This document shows positions 1-6,130 of a stretch of 6,378 bases of DNA, one piece after another; positions within the stretch are counted from its first letter, which is position 1, and each line of letters opens with the position of its first letter. The position numbers and the translations under genes are program-made. Source of the stretch: Novosphingobium sp. UBA6722. Its GTDB lineage: Bacteria > Pseudomonadota > Alphaproteobacteria > Sphingomonadales > Sphingomonadaceae. The notes under the pieces are model-generated. The model worked only from the letters and a program-made list of their open reading frames with translations. It had not been told where the DNA came from and searched no databases. The DNA is taken from the NCBI GenBank assembly GCA_002454125.1, contig DKII01000047.1:1-6378 (forward strand). Direction: 5' to 3'.

Positions 1-239
1 CCGGCCAGGGCATGGTCCACCAGAAGACGGCTGACTTCGGCCTGACTTGGAGATGGCCGCCCGGCGCGCTTGCCTACCGCTACCAGTTCAGCGTCATCGC
101 GCGCGCGGGCCAGGATTGGTCCCGCAGCCAGATCATCAAACAGCACCACCTGCGCCGTCTCAAGACGAGAAACGGCTTTCAGGGTCAGCAGCTCGGGATC
201 GCCAGGGCCCGCACCCACAAAGGATACGAACCCCTTCAC
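1..239 (-). CDS. cobA: Uroporphyrinogen-III C-methyltransferase (SUMT), N-terminal part, cut by window edge
   Basis: SUMT uses two S-adenosylmethionines to methylate uroporphyrinogen III at C2 and C7, giving precorrin-2, the entry point to siroheme and cobalamin. Only the first 79 codons are visible and the 3' end lies beyond position 1. Residues 8-22 read VGAGPGDPELLTLKA, the glycine-rich loop of the tetrapyrrole methylase superfamily. Residues 33-43 (LFDDLAAGPIL) and 55-60 (VGKRAG), followed by a Gln at 66, match the SUMT pattern rather than CobI, J, L or M. I chose a GTG start at 239-237: it shares the four bases GTGA with the cobB stop, and it places the glycine-rich loop eight residues in, as is usual. 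No clear Shine-Dalgarno sequence precedes it, so translation probably depends on ribosomes finishing cobB. It is the last visible gene of the cobLEMBA block. Family assignment is firm; the exact start is likely. Confidence 0.9.
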   Translation of the reverse strand, partial: MKGFVSFVGAGPGDPELLTLKAVSRLETAQVVLFDDLAAGPILARARDDAELVAVGKRAGRPSPSQAEVSRLLVDHALA

Positions 240-1549
240 GATGCGTTCGCGATCATGTGGAAGAAGGTTCCGGTCACGCGGCCGCGATACGAGCCTGTTT
301 CGGCAACCGCGACGCCATCTGCATCGGTTACGCATGCCAGCGCTGTGTCTGTCTGCTCGAGGATCGTCGAGTAGTGGAACTCGTGGCCGCGCAGCCTTAT
401 GCCTTTGGCCAGTCCGGCTATTGGTGCCAGCAGTTCGGCCTGGCGATAGCCGAGATGCATACGGCGCTGCGCATAGCTGGTAACAAGGCCCAGCAGGCCG
501 GCCATGTGATGCCGCTCTCCCGACTTGTCCACCAAGCCCTCGCCCAGAACCATATAGCCGCCGCATTCGCCGTGCACCGGGCGGGTCTCGGCGTGGTGAC
601 GCAGGCCGTTCAGGAAGTTCGACGCTGCAGCGATGGTCCCTGCGTGCAGTTCCGGATAGCCGCCAGGCAGCCAGACAAGATCGGCATCGCGGGCAGGGGC
701 CTCGTTTGCCAATGGCGAGAAGGGCATGATCTCCGCGCCAGCCCGCCGCCAACCTTCGAGCACATGGGGATAGACGAAGGAAAAGGCGGGATCGCGGGCG
801 ATGGCAATCCGCTGGGCAGGGGGAAGCGGCAGTCGGCCGGGGGCCGGAGGCGGGGCGCTGTTGCTGCTGGCGGCATGGCGGATGGCATTCAGATCGACAT
901 TTGCACGCAGAAATGCGGCATAGTCCGATATCGCCCGCTCGAGATCGGGATGCTCGACAGCCTGGACCAGACCGAGATGGCGTTCTGGCAGGGTGAGATC
1001 GCCGCGCCGGGGCAGGGCACCCAGCACAGGCATGCCTATCGCTTCCATCCCCCGGCGCACTAGCCGTTCATGGCGGGGACTGGCCACCCGGTTCAGGATC
1101 ACGCCTGCAAACGGCAGCGTGTCATCCAGATGCTTGAAACCGAGCGCCGTTGCAGCGGCGGATTGGGCTTGTCCGGACACGTCCAGCACCAGCACAACCG
1201 GCCAGCCCATTGTCCTTGCAATGTCCGCACTGGCGCCATTGCCGACGGCACCCCGGCTCGCGACACCATCGAACAGGCCCATCGAAGCCTCGGCAAGCAC
1301 CATGTCCGCGCCAACGGCCTCTCCCGCGATTGCAGCGATCAGGCTGCCATTCATGGCCCAGGTATCGAGGTTGAACGACGCACGGCCGCAGGCGGCGCGG
1401 TGAAAAGCGGGATCGATATAGTCGGGACCGCTCTTGAAGGGCTGGACCACCGCGCCGTCTTCGACCAGCGCTCGCAGCAGACCCAGCATGACCGTAGTCT
1501 TGCCCGTTCCCGATGCTGGAGCGGCGATCATCAGGCCTGAAACGCTCAT
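236..1549 (-). CDS. cobB: Hydrogenobyrinic (cobyrinic) acid a,c-diamide synthase
   Basis: This glutamine-dependent, ATP-dependent enzyme amidates the a and c carboxylates of hydrogenobyrinic acid before cobalt insertion in the aerobic pathway. The 437-residue length fits the family. The N-terminal half is a dethiobiotin-synthetase-like ATPase with a P-loop (PASGTGKTTV, 11-20), the KSGPDYIDPAFH segment (39-50) and GLFDGV (91-96). A proline-rich linker (about 228-246) leads to a class I glutamine amidotransferase domain. That domain has LPGGYPEL (294-301), the nucleophile Cys329 in HGECGGYM, RGHEFHYS (387-394) and the probable catalytic His431 in GTFFHMIA. The ATG at 1549-1547 is preceded by AGGAG (1557-1561) at 7 nt and overlaps the cobM stop as ATGA; the open frame extends further upstream only as a shadow inside cobM. 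CobQ (cobyric acid synthase) shares this architecture but is larger. In an anaerobic organism the homologue would be called CbiA; the aerobic neighbours favour CobB. Confidence 0.96.
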   Translation of the reverse strand: MSVSGLMIAAPASGTGKTTVMLGLLRALVEDGAVVQPFKSGPDYIDPAFHRAACGRASFNLDTWAMNGSLIAAIAGEAVGADMVLAEASMGLFDGVASRGAVGNGASADIARTMGWPVVLVLDVSGQAQSAAATALGFKHLDDTLPFAGVILNRVASPRHERLVRRGMEAIGMPVLGALPRRGDLTLPERHLGLVQAVEHPDLERAISDYAAFLRANVDLNAIRHAASSNSAPPPAPGRLPLPPAQRIAIARDPAFSFVYPHVLEGWRRAGAEIMPFSPLANEAPARDADLVWLPGGYPELHAGTIAAASNFLNGLRHHAETRPVHGECGGYMVLGEGLVDKSGERHHMAGLLGLVTSYAQRRMHLGYRQAELLAPIAGLAKGIRLRGHEFHYSTILEQTDTALACVTDADGVAVAETGSYRGRVTGTFFHMIANAS

Positions 1550-2331
1550 TCCCCGGCTCCTGCAAAGCGGGAGCTCGCATCCTGTGGGCGGAAGCGCCGG
1601 TCGTAGCCGTGGGCGTAGAGGCTGCTTGGTGCGAAGTCCTCCGCCCCCAGCACCCGTCCGACAAGGATCAGCGCGGTTCGTTCCATGCTGCCGGCGACGG
1701 CTGTTTCGACGGTCTCGAGGGTGGCCCGGACGATCCGCTGGTCGGGCCAGCTGGCGCGCCAGACGACCGCAACGGGGCAATCCGCGCCATAGGCGGGAGC
1801 AAGATCGGCCACGACCCGCGCGAGGTTGTGGATCGATAGATGGATAGCCAGAGTCGCGCCCGTCACAGCGAAATTGGCGAGGCTCTCGCTCTGCGGCATC
1901 GCGCTGGCCCGCCCTGGCGTGCGCGTGAGTACCAGCGACTGGCCGAGCTCGGGCAAGGTCAGTTCGGCTTCCAGAGCCGCCGCTGCCGCCGCGAAGGCGG
2001 GGACACCCGGCGTGACCGTAAACGGAATGTCCAGTGCGCGCAGGCGGCGCAATTGTTCTCCCATCGCCGACCAGACGGACAGGTCGCCCGAATGGAGGCG
2101 GGCAACATCAAACCCTGCGGCGTCAGCCTCCGCGATCTCGGCGATGATCTCGTCCAGCGTCATGGGCGCGGTGTTGACGATGCGGGCACCGGGCGGACAG
2201 TGAGCGAGTACCGCCACGGGAACCAGCGAACCGGCATAGAGGCAGACCGGGCTGGCGGCGATCAGGTCGCGCCCGCGCAGGGTCAGAAGATCGGGTGCGC
2301 CGGGGCCGGCGCCGATGAAGTGGACGGTCAT
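1546..2331 (-). CDS. cobM: Precorrin-4 C11-methyltransferase
   Basis: CobM transfers a methyl from S-adenosylmethionine to C11 of precorrin-4, producing precorrin-5, in the cytoplasm. The 261-residue protein is a single tetrapyrrole methylase domain: FIGAGPGAPDLLTLRG (5-20), HSGDLSVWSAMGEQ (80-93), TPGVPAF (107-113), TLPELGQSLVLTR (125-137) and VWRASWPDQ (190-198). GPGAPDL together with LTLPELGQSLVLTR is characteristic of CobM/CbiF rather than of the other methylases in this cluster. The ATG at 2331-2329 is preceded by AAGGAA (2339-2344) at 7 nt and overlaps the cobE stop as ATGA. The gene's own TGA overlaps the cobB start in the same way. An in-frame opening continues for about 170 codons upstream, but that part is antisense or off-frame to cobE and cobL and carries no family motif, so I do not include it. 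Nothing is missing or altered in the motifs. Confidence 0.96.
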   Translation of the reverse strand: MTVHFIGAGPGAPDLLTLRGRDLIAASPVCLYAGSLVPVAVLAHCPPGARIVNTAPMTLDEIIAEIAEADAAGFDVARLHSGDLSVWSAMGEQLRRLRALDIPFTVTPGVPAFAAAAAALEAELTLPELGQSLVLTRTPGRASAMPQSESLANFAVTGATLAIHLSIHNLARVVADLAPAYGADCPVAVVWRASWPDQRIVRATLETVETAVAGSMERTALILVGRVLGAEDFAPSSLYAHGYDRRFRPQDASSRFAGAGE

Positions 2332-2693
2332 GGCTGTGTTCCTTCGGCAATGGCGCAGCTGGCCATGCGATCGGGCGAGATGTGGCGCGTGCGCAACAGG
2401 CGGGCGCCCGGACCAGCGGCGACCAGCGCGCAGGCTTCTGCGACACTGCCGGTCGCGCGTGCCTTCAGGCTGGCGGAAGAGCTGGTGGGCGTAGGCGTGG
2501 TGGACAGGGACGCCGATGGGATGCCGGTCATCGGCAGTCCCAGTGCCTCTGCAAGCGGTACCAACGCAGACGTCTTGTCGATGGCGGTCGCCAAATGGGT
2601 TATAGGGGGCAGCCCGTCCTGCGCCAGTTCCAGCGCCGCCCGCAGCGAAGCGAGGTCTGCGCCGCGCCGAAAGCCGAAGCCAGCCACGATCAT
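2328..2693 (-). CDS. cobE: CobE family protein (CbiG C-terminal domain-like), cobalamin biosynthesis
   Basis: This 121-residue protein resembles CobE, which corresponds to the C-terminal domain of CbiG. CbiG opens the ring lactone in the anaerobic pathway. CobE is found in aerobic clusters but its exact role is not settled, so I infer only participation in corrin-ring synthesis. Visible marks are the N-terminal strand and loop MIVAGFGFRRGA (1-12), the LATAIDKTSALVPLAEALG region (34-52), and a late SVAEACALVAAG-type helix before the end. There is no signal peptide or membrane segment. The ATG at 2693-2691 shares ATGA with the cobL stop and has GGAG (2703-2706) 9 nt upstream. An upstream in-frame start at 2810 is possible on paper but would add 39 residues lying inside cobL. 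The gene is followed by cobM with another four-base overlap, so all three are probably translated together. Confidence 0.85.
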   Translation of the reverse strand: MIVAGFGFRRGADLASLRAALELAQDGLPPITHLATAIDKTSALVPLAEALGLPMTGIPSASLSTTPTPTSSSASLKARATGSVAEACALVAAGPGARLLRTRHISPDRMASCAIAEGTQP

Positions 2694-3898
2694 AGCGTGA
2701 CGCTCCACTGCACCACGGGATAGCGCCCCTTCCAGCCATGCCGCTGGCCAAGGGGCACGGCATCGGCCAGTTCGATGCGCAGCAGACTGCCGCCCTTTGC
2801 GCCATGCCAACGGGTAACAGCGGCTTCCGATTCAAGGCTCACGGCGTTGGCCACCAGCCGCGTTCCATCAGGCAGCCGGGCCCAGAGGGCATCGAGCAGC
2901 GGGTCGGACAAGCCGCCACCGATGAACACGGCATGCGGATGGGGGCCTTCCGGCAGGCCTTCGGGCATCCGGGCATTGATCACATCCAACCGGTCTACAC
3001 CCAGAACCGTGGCGTTTGCGCGGGCGCGGCCGGCCCGTACCGGATCGGCTTCAAACGCGGTCGCCCGGTTGGCGGGATGAGCCAGCAGCCATTCGATCGC
3101 GATTGACCCAGAACCCGTGCCGATATCCCAGAGCCATTCACCGGCACGCGGGGCGAGGGCCGAGAGGGTCAGGGCGCGCACCGGGGCCTTGGTGATCTGC
3201 CCGTCGTGATCGAACCACGCATCCGGTCTGCCGGATGTGGCGGGCAAGACATTGCCTGAACCGGCGAACGCGATACCCACGGCAACGGGATGGGCAATGT
3301 CTGCGAACGGCAGGGCTTGCGCGGTCGTCACGCGGAGGCGTTCACGGGGGCCGCCCAGCGCTTCCATCACATGAAGCGTCGATGGGCCGAAGCCCTTGCT
3401 GGTCAGATATTGCGCCACCGCTGCAACGGCATCGCCATCGCGCAGCAGGACGATTGCGCGCTGGCCGTGCGCAATATGGGGGCGCAAGCGTTCCAGCGGC
3501 GCTGCGTGCAGGCCGAGGCAGGCCGTTTCCTGGATCGGCCAGCCCAGCCGGGCGGCTGCAAGGCTGAAGGTCGATGGCGCGGGATGCGCAACCCATTCCG
3601 CCGGACCGAGATGGCGCGCAAGGCTTGCGCCTGCGCCGAACCAGAACGGATCGCCCGATGACAGCATGACCACGCGCCGCCCGCGATGCGCCAGCAGTTC
3701 GGCTATGCCATCGGCAAAGGGAACTGGCCATTCGAAGACCGCGCAGCTAAGCGCGGGAAGCAGCGCAAGATGGCGCGCCGATCCCATGACCAGTTCGGCC
3801 CTGGCCAGCGCGGCCCGGCCCGCTGAGCAAAGGCCGTCCACGCCGTCTTCACCGATGCCGATGATCGTCAACCATGCGCGAGGGTCCATGTCAGCCAT
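2690..3898 (-). CDS. cobL: Precorrin-6B C5,15-methyltransferase (decarboxylating), CbiE-CbiT fusion
   Basis: CobL methylates precorrin-6B at C5 and C15 and decarboxylates the C12 acetate, giving precorrin-8x. The 402 residues form the usual two-enzyme fusion. The N-terminal CbiE-like tetrapyrrole methylase has WLTIIGIGEDGVDGL (9-23) and MLSSGDPFWFGAG (78-90). A linker with RPDAWFDHDGQITK (224-237) joins it to the C-terminal CbiT-like Rossmann methyltransferase, which has the SAM motif LWDIGTGSGSIAIEWL (256-271) and VFIGGGLSDP (324-333). I chose the ATG at 3898-3896 because AGGAG (3909-3913) lies 10 nt upstream; a second in-frame ATG at 3889 is 19 nt away. Both starts lie within the 5' end of the divergent cobK, so no free promoter region exists between the two genes. 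A cobL promoter would sit inside cobK, unless transcription runs through from cobHIJ antisense to cobK. The gene heads the coupled cobLEMBA block. Confidence 0.96.
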   Translation of the reverse strand: MADMDPRAWLTIIGIGEDGVDGLCSAGRAALARAELVMGSARHLALLPALSCAVFEWPVPFADGIAELLAHRGRRVVMLSSGDPFWFGAGASLARHLGPAEWVAHPAPSTFSLAAARLGWPIQETACLGLHAAPLERLRPHIAHGQRAIVLLRDGDAVAAVAQYLTSKGFGPSTLHVMEALGGPRERLRVTTAQALPFADIAHPVAVGIAFAGSGNVLPATSGRPDAWFDHDGQITKAPVRALTLSALAPRAGEWLWDIGTGSGSIAIEWLLAHPANRATAFEADPVRAGRARANATVLGVDRLDVINARMPEGLPEGPHPHAVFIGGGLSDPLLDALWARLPDGTRLVANAVSLESEAAVTRWHGAKGGSLLRIELADAVPLGQRHGWKGRYPVVQWSVTL

Positions 3899-4658
3899 GC
3901 CGAATGTTCTCCTGCTTGGCGGGACAACCGAAGCGAGCGCACTGGCGCGCCTGCTTGCGGCAGCGCAGATTGCGACGACGCTCAGCTACGCGGGCAGGAC
4001 CGACAACCCGCGGCCACAGCCGGTGCCGATCCGCGTCGGCGGCTTTGGTGGGGTGGCGGGGCTTGTGGCCTATCTCCAAGACCATCGCATCACGCATCTG
4101 GTCGATGCGACGCATCCCTTTGCCGCGACTATGAGCGAACATGCCATAGAGGCTGCGCGGATTGCCGGGATTGCCCATATCGCCCTGACCAGACCCGCAT
4201 GGGAGGCCGGGCCGGGCGATCGCTGGACATGCGTGAGAGACATTGCCGATGCGGTGGCCAAACTGGCGGGCACGCCGCGCCGCATCCTGCTTGCGCTGGG
4301 CCGAATGCATGTGGAAGCCTTTGCCGCACAGCCGCAGCATCACTACCTGCTGCGCTTTGTTGACCCTCCGGCTGCGCCCCCAGGCTTGCCCTCCCACGAC
4401 CTTGTCATCGATCGCGGGCCGTTTACGGCTGAAGGTGATCGGCTGCTGATGCAGTCTCACATGATCGACCTTGTTGTGTGCAAGAACGCCGGTGGCACGG
4501 GCGCCGAGGCAAAGCTTGTCGCTGCGCGCCAGCTCAAGCTTCCGGTCGTGATGATCGACCGCCCGGTGATCGGTGACCGGATCGAGGTTTGTCGCGCAGA
4601 AGATGTGCTGGAATGGCTTGGTCATGAGGCCATTTCCGCAACGGACCGGGGCGTATAG
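3888..4658 (+). CDS. cobK: Precorrin-6A reductase
   Basis: CobK reduces precorrin-6A to precorrin-6B with NADPH, the only reductive step of ring contraction in the aerobic route. The 256-residue protein has an N-terminal nucleotide-binding segment NVLLLGGTTEASALARLL (6-23), then LVDATHPFAATMSEHA (71-86), LALGRMHVEAF (135-145), LLRFVDPP (154-161) and VCKNAGGTGAEAKL (197-210), all typical of CobK/CbiJ. It is the only gene of the cluster on this strand. Its 3' end overlaps the cobJ 3' end by 37 bp, and its 5' end overlaps the cobL start. Two in-frame starts are available: 3888, with GAGGG (3880-3884) only 3 nt upstream, and 3897, with the same element 12 nt upstream; neither is ideal. The frame stays open for 164 more codons upstream, antisense to cobL, but shows no family motif there. 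Its promoter must lie within cobL. The product is certain and the start is not. Confidence 0.95.
   Translation: MSAMPNVLLLGGTTEASALARLLAAAQIATTLSYAGRTDNPRPQPVPIRVGGFGGVAGLVAYLQDHRITHLVDATHPFAATMSEHAIEAARIAGIAHIALTRPAWEAGPGDRWTCVRDIADAVAKLAGTPRRILLALGRMHVEAFAAQPQHHYLLRFVDPPAAPPGLPSHDLVIDRGPFTAEGDRLLMQSHMIDLVVCKNAGGTGAEAKLVAARQLKLPVVMIDRPVIGDRIEVCRAEDVLEWLGHEAISATDRGV
3909..3913 (-). promoter_or_regulatory. Ribosome binding site of cobL
   Basis: AGGAG on the minus strand lies 10 nt before the ATG at 3898 and 19 nt before the ATG at 3889, so it favours the upstream start. It lies within the cobK coding region on the other strand. Confidence 0.65.
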
Positions 4659-5398
4659 AGGATTGGGCCTGCCGCACGTTCGATGATCCGTGTCCGGCTT
4701 GATCCCACGATCACCGTGGTGCGCATGTCGGCCATTTCATCGTGCGCCTTGCCCAGCGGCACGATGCGCAGATCTTCCTCCGGCGTTGTGACGGCGCGGG
4801 CAAACAGCATCGGGCGATCATCGCCGCACACTTCTCTTAATACGGCCAGCGCACGAGCGAAGCCTTCTGGGCGCGCCTTCGAGCGGGGGTTGTAAAGCGC
4901 CACGGCAAAGTCCGCCTGCACGGCCAGCCGCAGTCGCTTTTCGATCATGGCCCAGGGTTTCAGGTTGTCGGAAAGATTGATCGCGCAAAAATCGTGACCC
5001 AGCGGTGCCCCGGCCCGTGCACTGGCGGCCAGCATGGCGGTGATGCCTGGCAGCACCCTGATATCCAGCGTCCGCCAGCGGGAAGGACCTGCCTCAAGCG
5101 CTTCGAATACCGCCGAGGCCATCGCGAACACCCCCGGATCACCTGACGATACGACAACGACCCTGCGGCCCTGCGCCGCAAGATCGAGCGCCAGAGCGGC
5201 GCGGTCGAGCTCCACCCGGTTGTCCGAGGGGTGAAGCGTCAGGCCTTCGCGTGCAGCTATCCGGGCGACATAGGGAATGTACCCGATCACGTCCGTAGCC
5301 CCGGCCAGCGCGGCGGTGACTTCGGGTGTGACGAGTGCCTCGTCTCCTGGTCCCAGACCGGCGATTGCTAGCCAACCCTTGTCCTTTTCCCCGTTCAT
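4622..5398 (-). CDS. cobJ: Precorrin-3B C17-methyltransferase
   Basis: CobJ methylates C17 of precorrin-3B and drives ring contraction to precorrin-4. The 258-residue protein shows the tetrapyrrole methylase motifs in order: IAGLGPGDEALVTPEV (12-27), VSSGDPGVFAMASAV (83-97), LPGITAMLAASARAGAPLG (116-134), HDFCAINLSDNLKPW (135-149) and ALYNPRSKARP (167-177), ending with VIVGSS (229-234). The GHDFC-INLSDNL and YNPRS-RP segments are specific to CobJ/CbiH. The ATG at 5398-5396 overlaps the cobI stop as ATGA and follows AGGGG (5407-5411) at 8 nt. The last 12 codons are read antisense to the end of cobK, and I see no terminator hairpin with a T-run there. Length and motifs are complete, so the enzyme should be functional. 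It would, however, be coupled to a cobI that carries a premature stop. Confidence 0.97.
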   Translation of the reverse strand: MNGEKDKGWLAIAGLGPGDEALVTPEVTAALAGATDVIGYIPYVARIAAREGLTLHPSDNRVELDRAALALDLAAQGRRVVVVSSGDPGVFAMASAVFEALEAGPSRWRTLDIRVLPGITAMLAASARAGAPLGHDFCAINLSDNLKPWAMIEKRLRLAVQADFAVALYNPRSKARPEGFARALAVLREVCGDDRPMLFARAVTTPEEDLRIVPLGKAHDEMADMRTTVIVGSSRTRIIERAAGPILYTPRSVAEMAS

Positions 5399-6117
5399 GG
5401 TCGCCGCCCCTGACCATGGATCAGCAGGATCGAGAAATAGGGGGTCACCGCTTCAGCCTCGGCCAGCATGGTGACGCGCTGTCCGGGCATCGCTGCGTGT
5501 TCGACCAGCCATGCCGCATCCATGCGCCCGGCGGCTGCCACGGCGCGGCGAAGCTTGGGCAGGTTCCGACCGATCTTCATCACCACCAGCGCGTCAGTCT
5601 CGCGGATCCGGCGGGCAAGCTCGGCTTCCGGCAGCGTGGCCATGACCACGGTCATCACATCATCGCCCCAGGTGATCGGCAGGTCCGTCGCGGTCCAGGC
5701 GCCAGACATGCCCGTGATGCCAGGGACGACTTCCACCGGTATGCGGCCTGAAAGGCGGGCATGGAGGTGCATGAAGGAGCCGTAGAAGAACGGATCGCCT
5801 TCGCAAAGCACGATCACATCCTCGCTGCGTGTGAGCTGAGTCAGCCGGGACTGCCAGTCCTGATAGAAGCTGGACAGCTGGGCGATGTAGCGCGGGTCGT
5901 CGTGCGGAATCTCCGTGGTCAGCGGGTACTCCATCGGGTACTCCGTAACCTCGGCATGCAGCAGGCCGTTGACCAGTTGCCGCGCCTTGCCCGGGTGACC
6001 GCGTTTGCGGAAGTATGCCACATGACGGGCGTTTCTCAGCAGGCGGTCGGCCTTCACGCTCATCATGTCGGGATCGCCGGGACCCAGTCACACGCAGAAG
6101 ATTTTTCCGTGATTCAT
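5395..6117 (-). CDS. cobI: Precorrin-2 C20-methyltransferase, interrupted by an in-frame TGA at codon 10 (possible pseudogene)
   Basis: CobI methylates C20 of precorrin-2 to give precorrin-3A. Read from the ATG at 6117-6115 the frame has 240 codons, the usual family length. Motifs are LGPGDPDMMSVKADRLLR (11-28), EYPMEYPLTTEI (59-70), VLCEGDPFFYGSFMHLHARL (103-122) and VVPGITGMSGAW (130-141). Codon 10 (6090-6088) is TGA, exactly where homologues have the first residue of the G-x-G-P-G-D loop, normally Gly and sometimes Ser. The start is well supported: AGGAGG (6125-6130) lies 7 nt upstream and overlaps the cobH stop. The next ATGs (6066, 6063) give 223 or 222 residues without the conserved loop, and no good ribosome binding site is seen before them. 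All later codons are intact, so any lesion is recent or not real. As written, full-length protein would need readthrough; a sequence error is an equally good explanation. Confidence 0.85.
6088..6090 (-). other. In-frame TGA stop within cobI (codon 10)
   Basis: On the minus strand the codons around it read GTG TGA CTG GGT CCC. One base change would restore GGA (Gly, the common family residue), TCA (Ser) or TGG (Trp). The reading frame is preserved on both sides, so this is a substitution rather than an indel. Confidence 0.9.
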
Positions 6118-6124
6118 GGTGACT

Positions 6125-6130
6125 CCTCCT
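6125..6130 (-). promoter_or_regulatory. Ribosome binding site of cobI
   Basis: AGGAGG on the minus strand lies 7 nt before the ATG at 6117 and overlaps the TAG stop of cobH. It is the strongest Shine-Dalgarno in the window and fixes the cobI start upstream of the in-frame TGA. Confidence 0.85.

Noticed and set aside
47..1063. Long plus-strand open frame of 338 codons opposite cobB
   Set aside because: It is an antisense shadow of cobB in GC-rich DNA, with no family motifs and a composition typical of off-frame translation; cobB motifs are unambiguous on the other strand.
1550..1780. Upstream start for cobB at 1780
   Set aside because: It would add 77 residues off-frame inside cobM; the ATG at 1549 has an AGGAG, an ATGA overlap and gives the usual CobB N-terminus.
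3396..3887. Upstream extension of cobK (open frame from 3396)
   Set aside because: The added 164 codons lie antisense to well-supported cobL sequence and show no motif; CobK proteins normally begin just before the NVLLLGGTTEA segment.
3780..4000. Sigma-70-like promoters or a cobalamin riboswitch around the cobL/cobK junction
   Set aside because: No convincing -35/-10 pair was found by eye, the region is fully coding on one strand or the other, and no B12-box-like leader could be placed.
4622..4658. Bidirectional terminator between convergent cobK and cobJ
   Set aside because: The genes overlap here and I see no GC-rich hairpin followed by a T-run on either strand.
6088..6090. TGA in cobI read as tryptophan through a changed genetic code, as in the alphaproteobacterium Hodgkinia, which also keeps B12 genes
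   Set aside because: TGA is used as the genuine stop of cobJ, cobL, cobE, cobM and cobB at expected protein lengths and within ATGA/GTGA overlaps, and TGG is used normally for Trp.
6040..6090. TGA in cobI read as selenocysteine
   Set aside because: The family residue here is usually Gly or Ser, not a redox cysteine. Downstream I see only a short five-pair hairpin inside the conserved glycine-rich coding motif, not a recognisable bacterial SECIS element.
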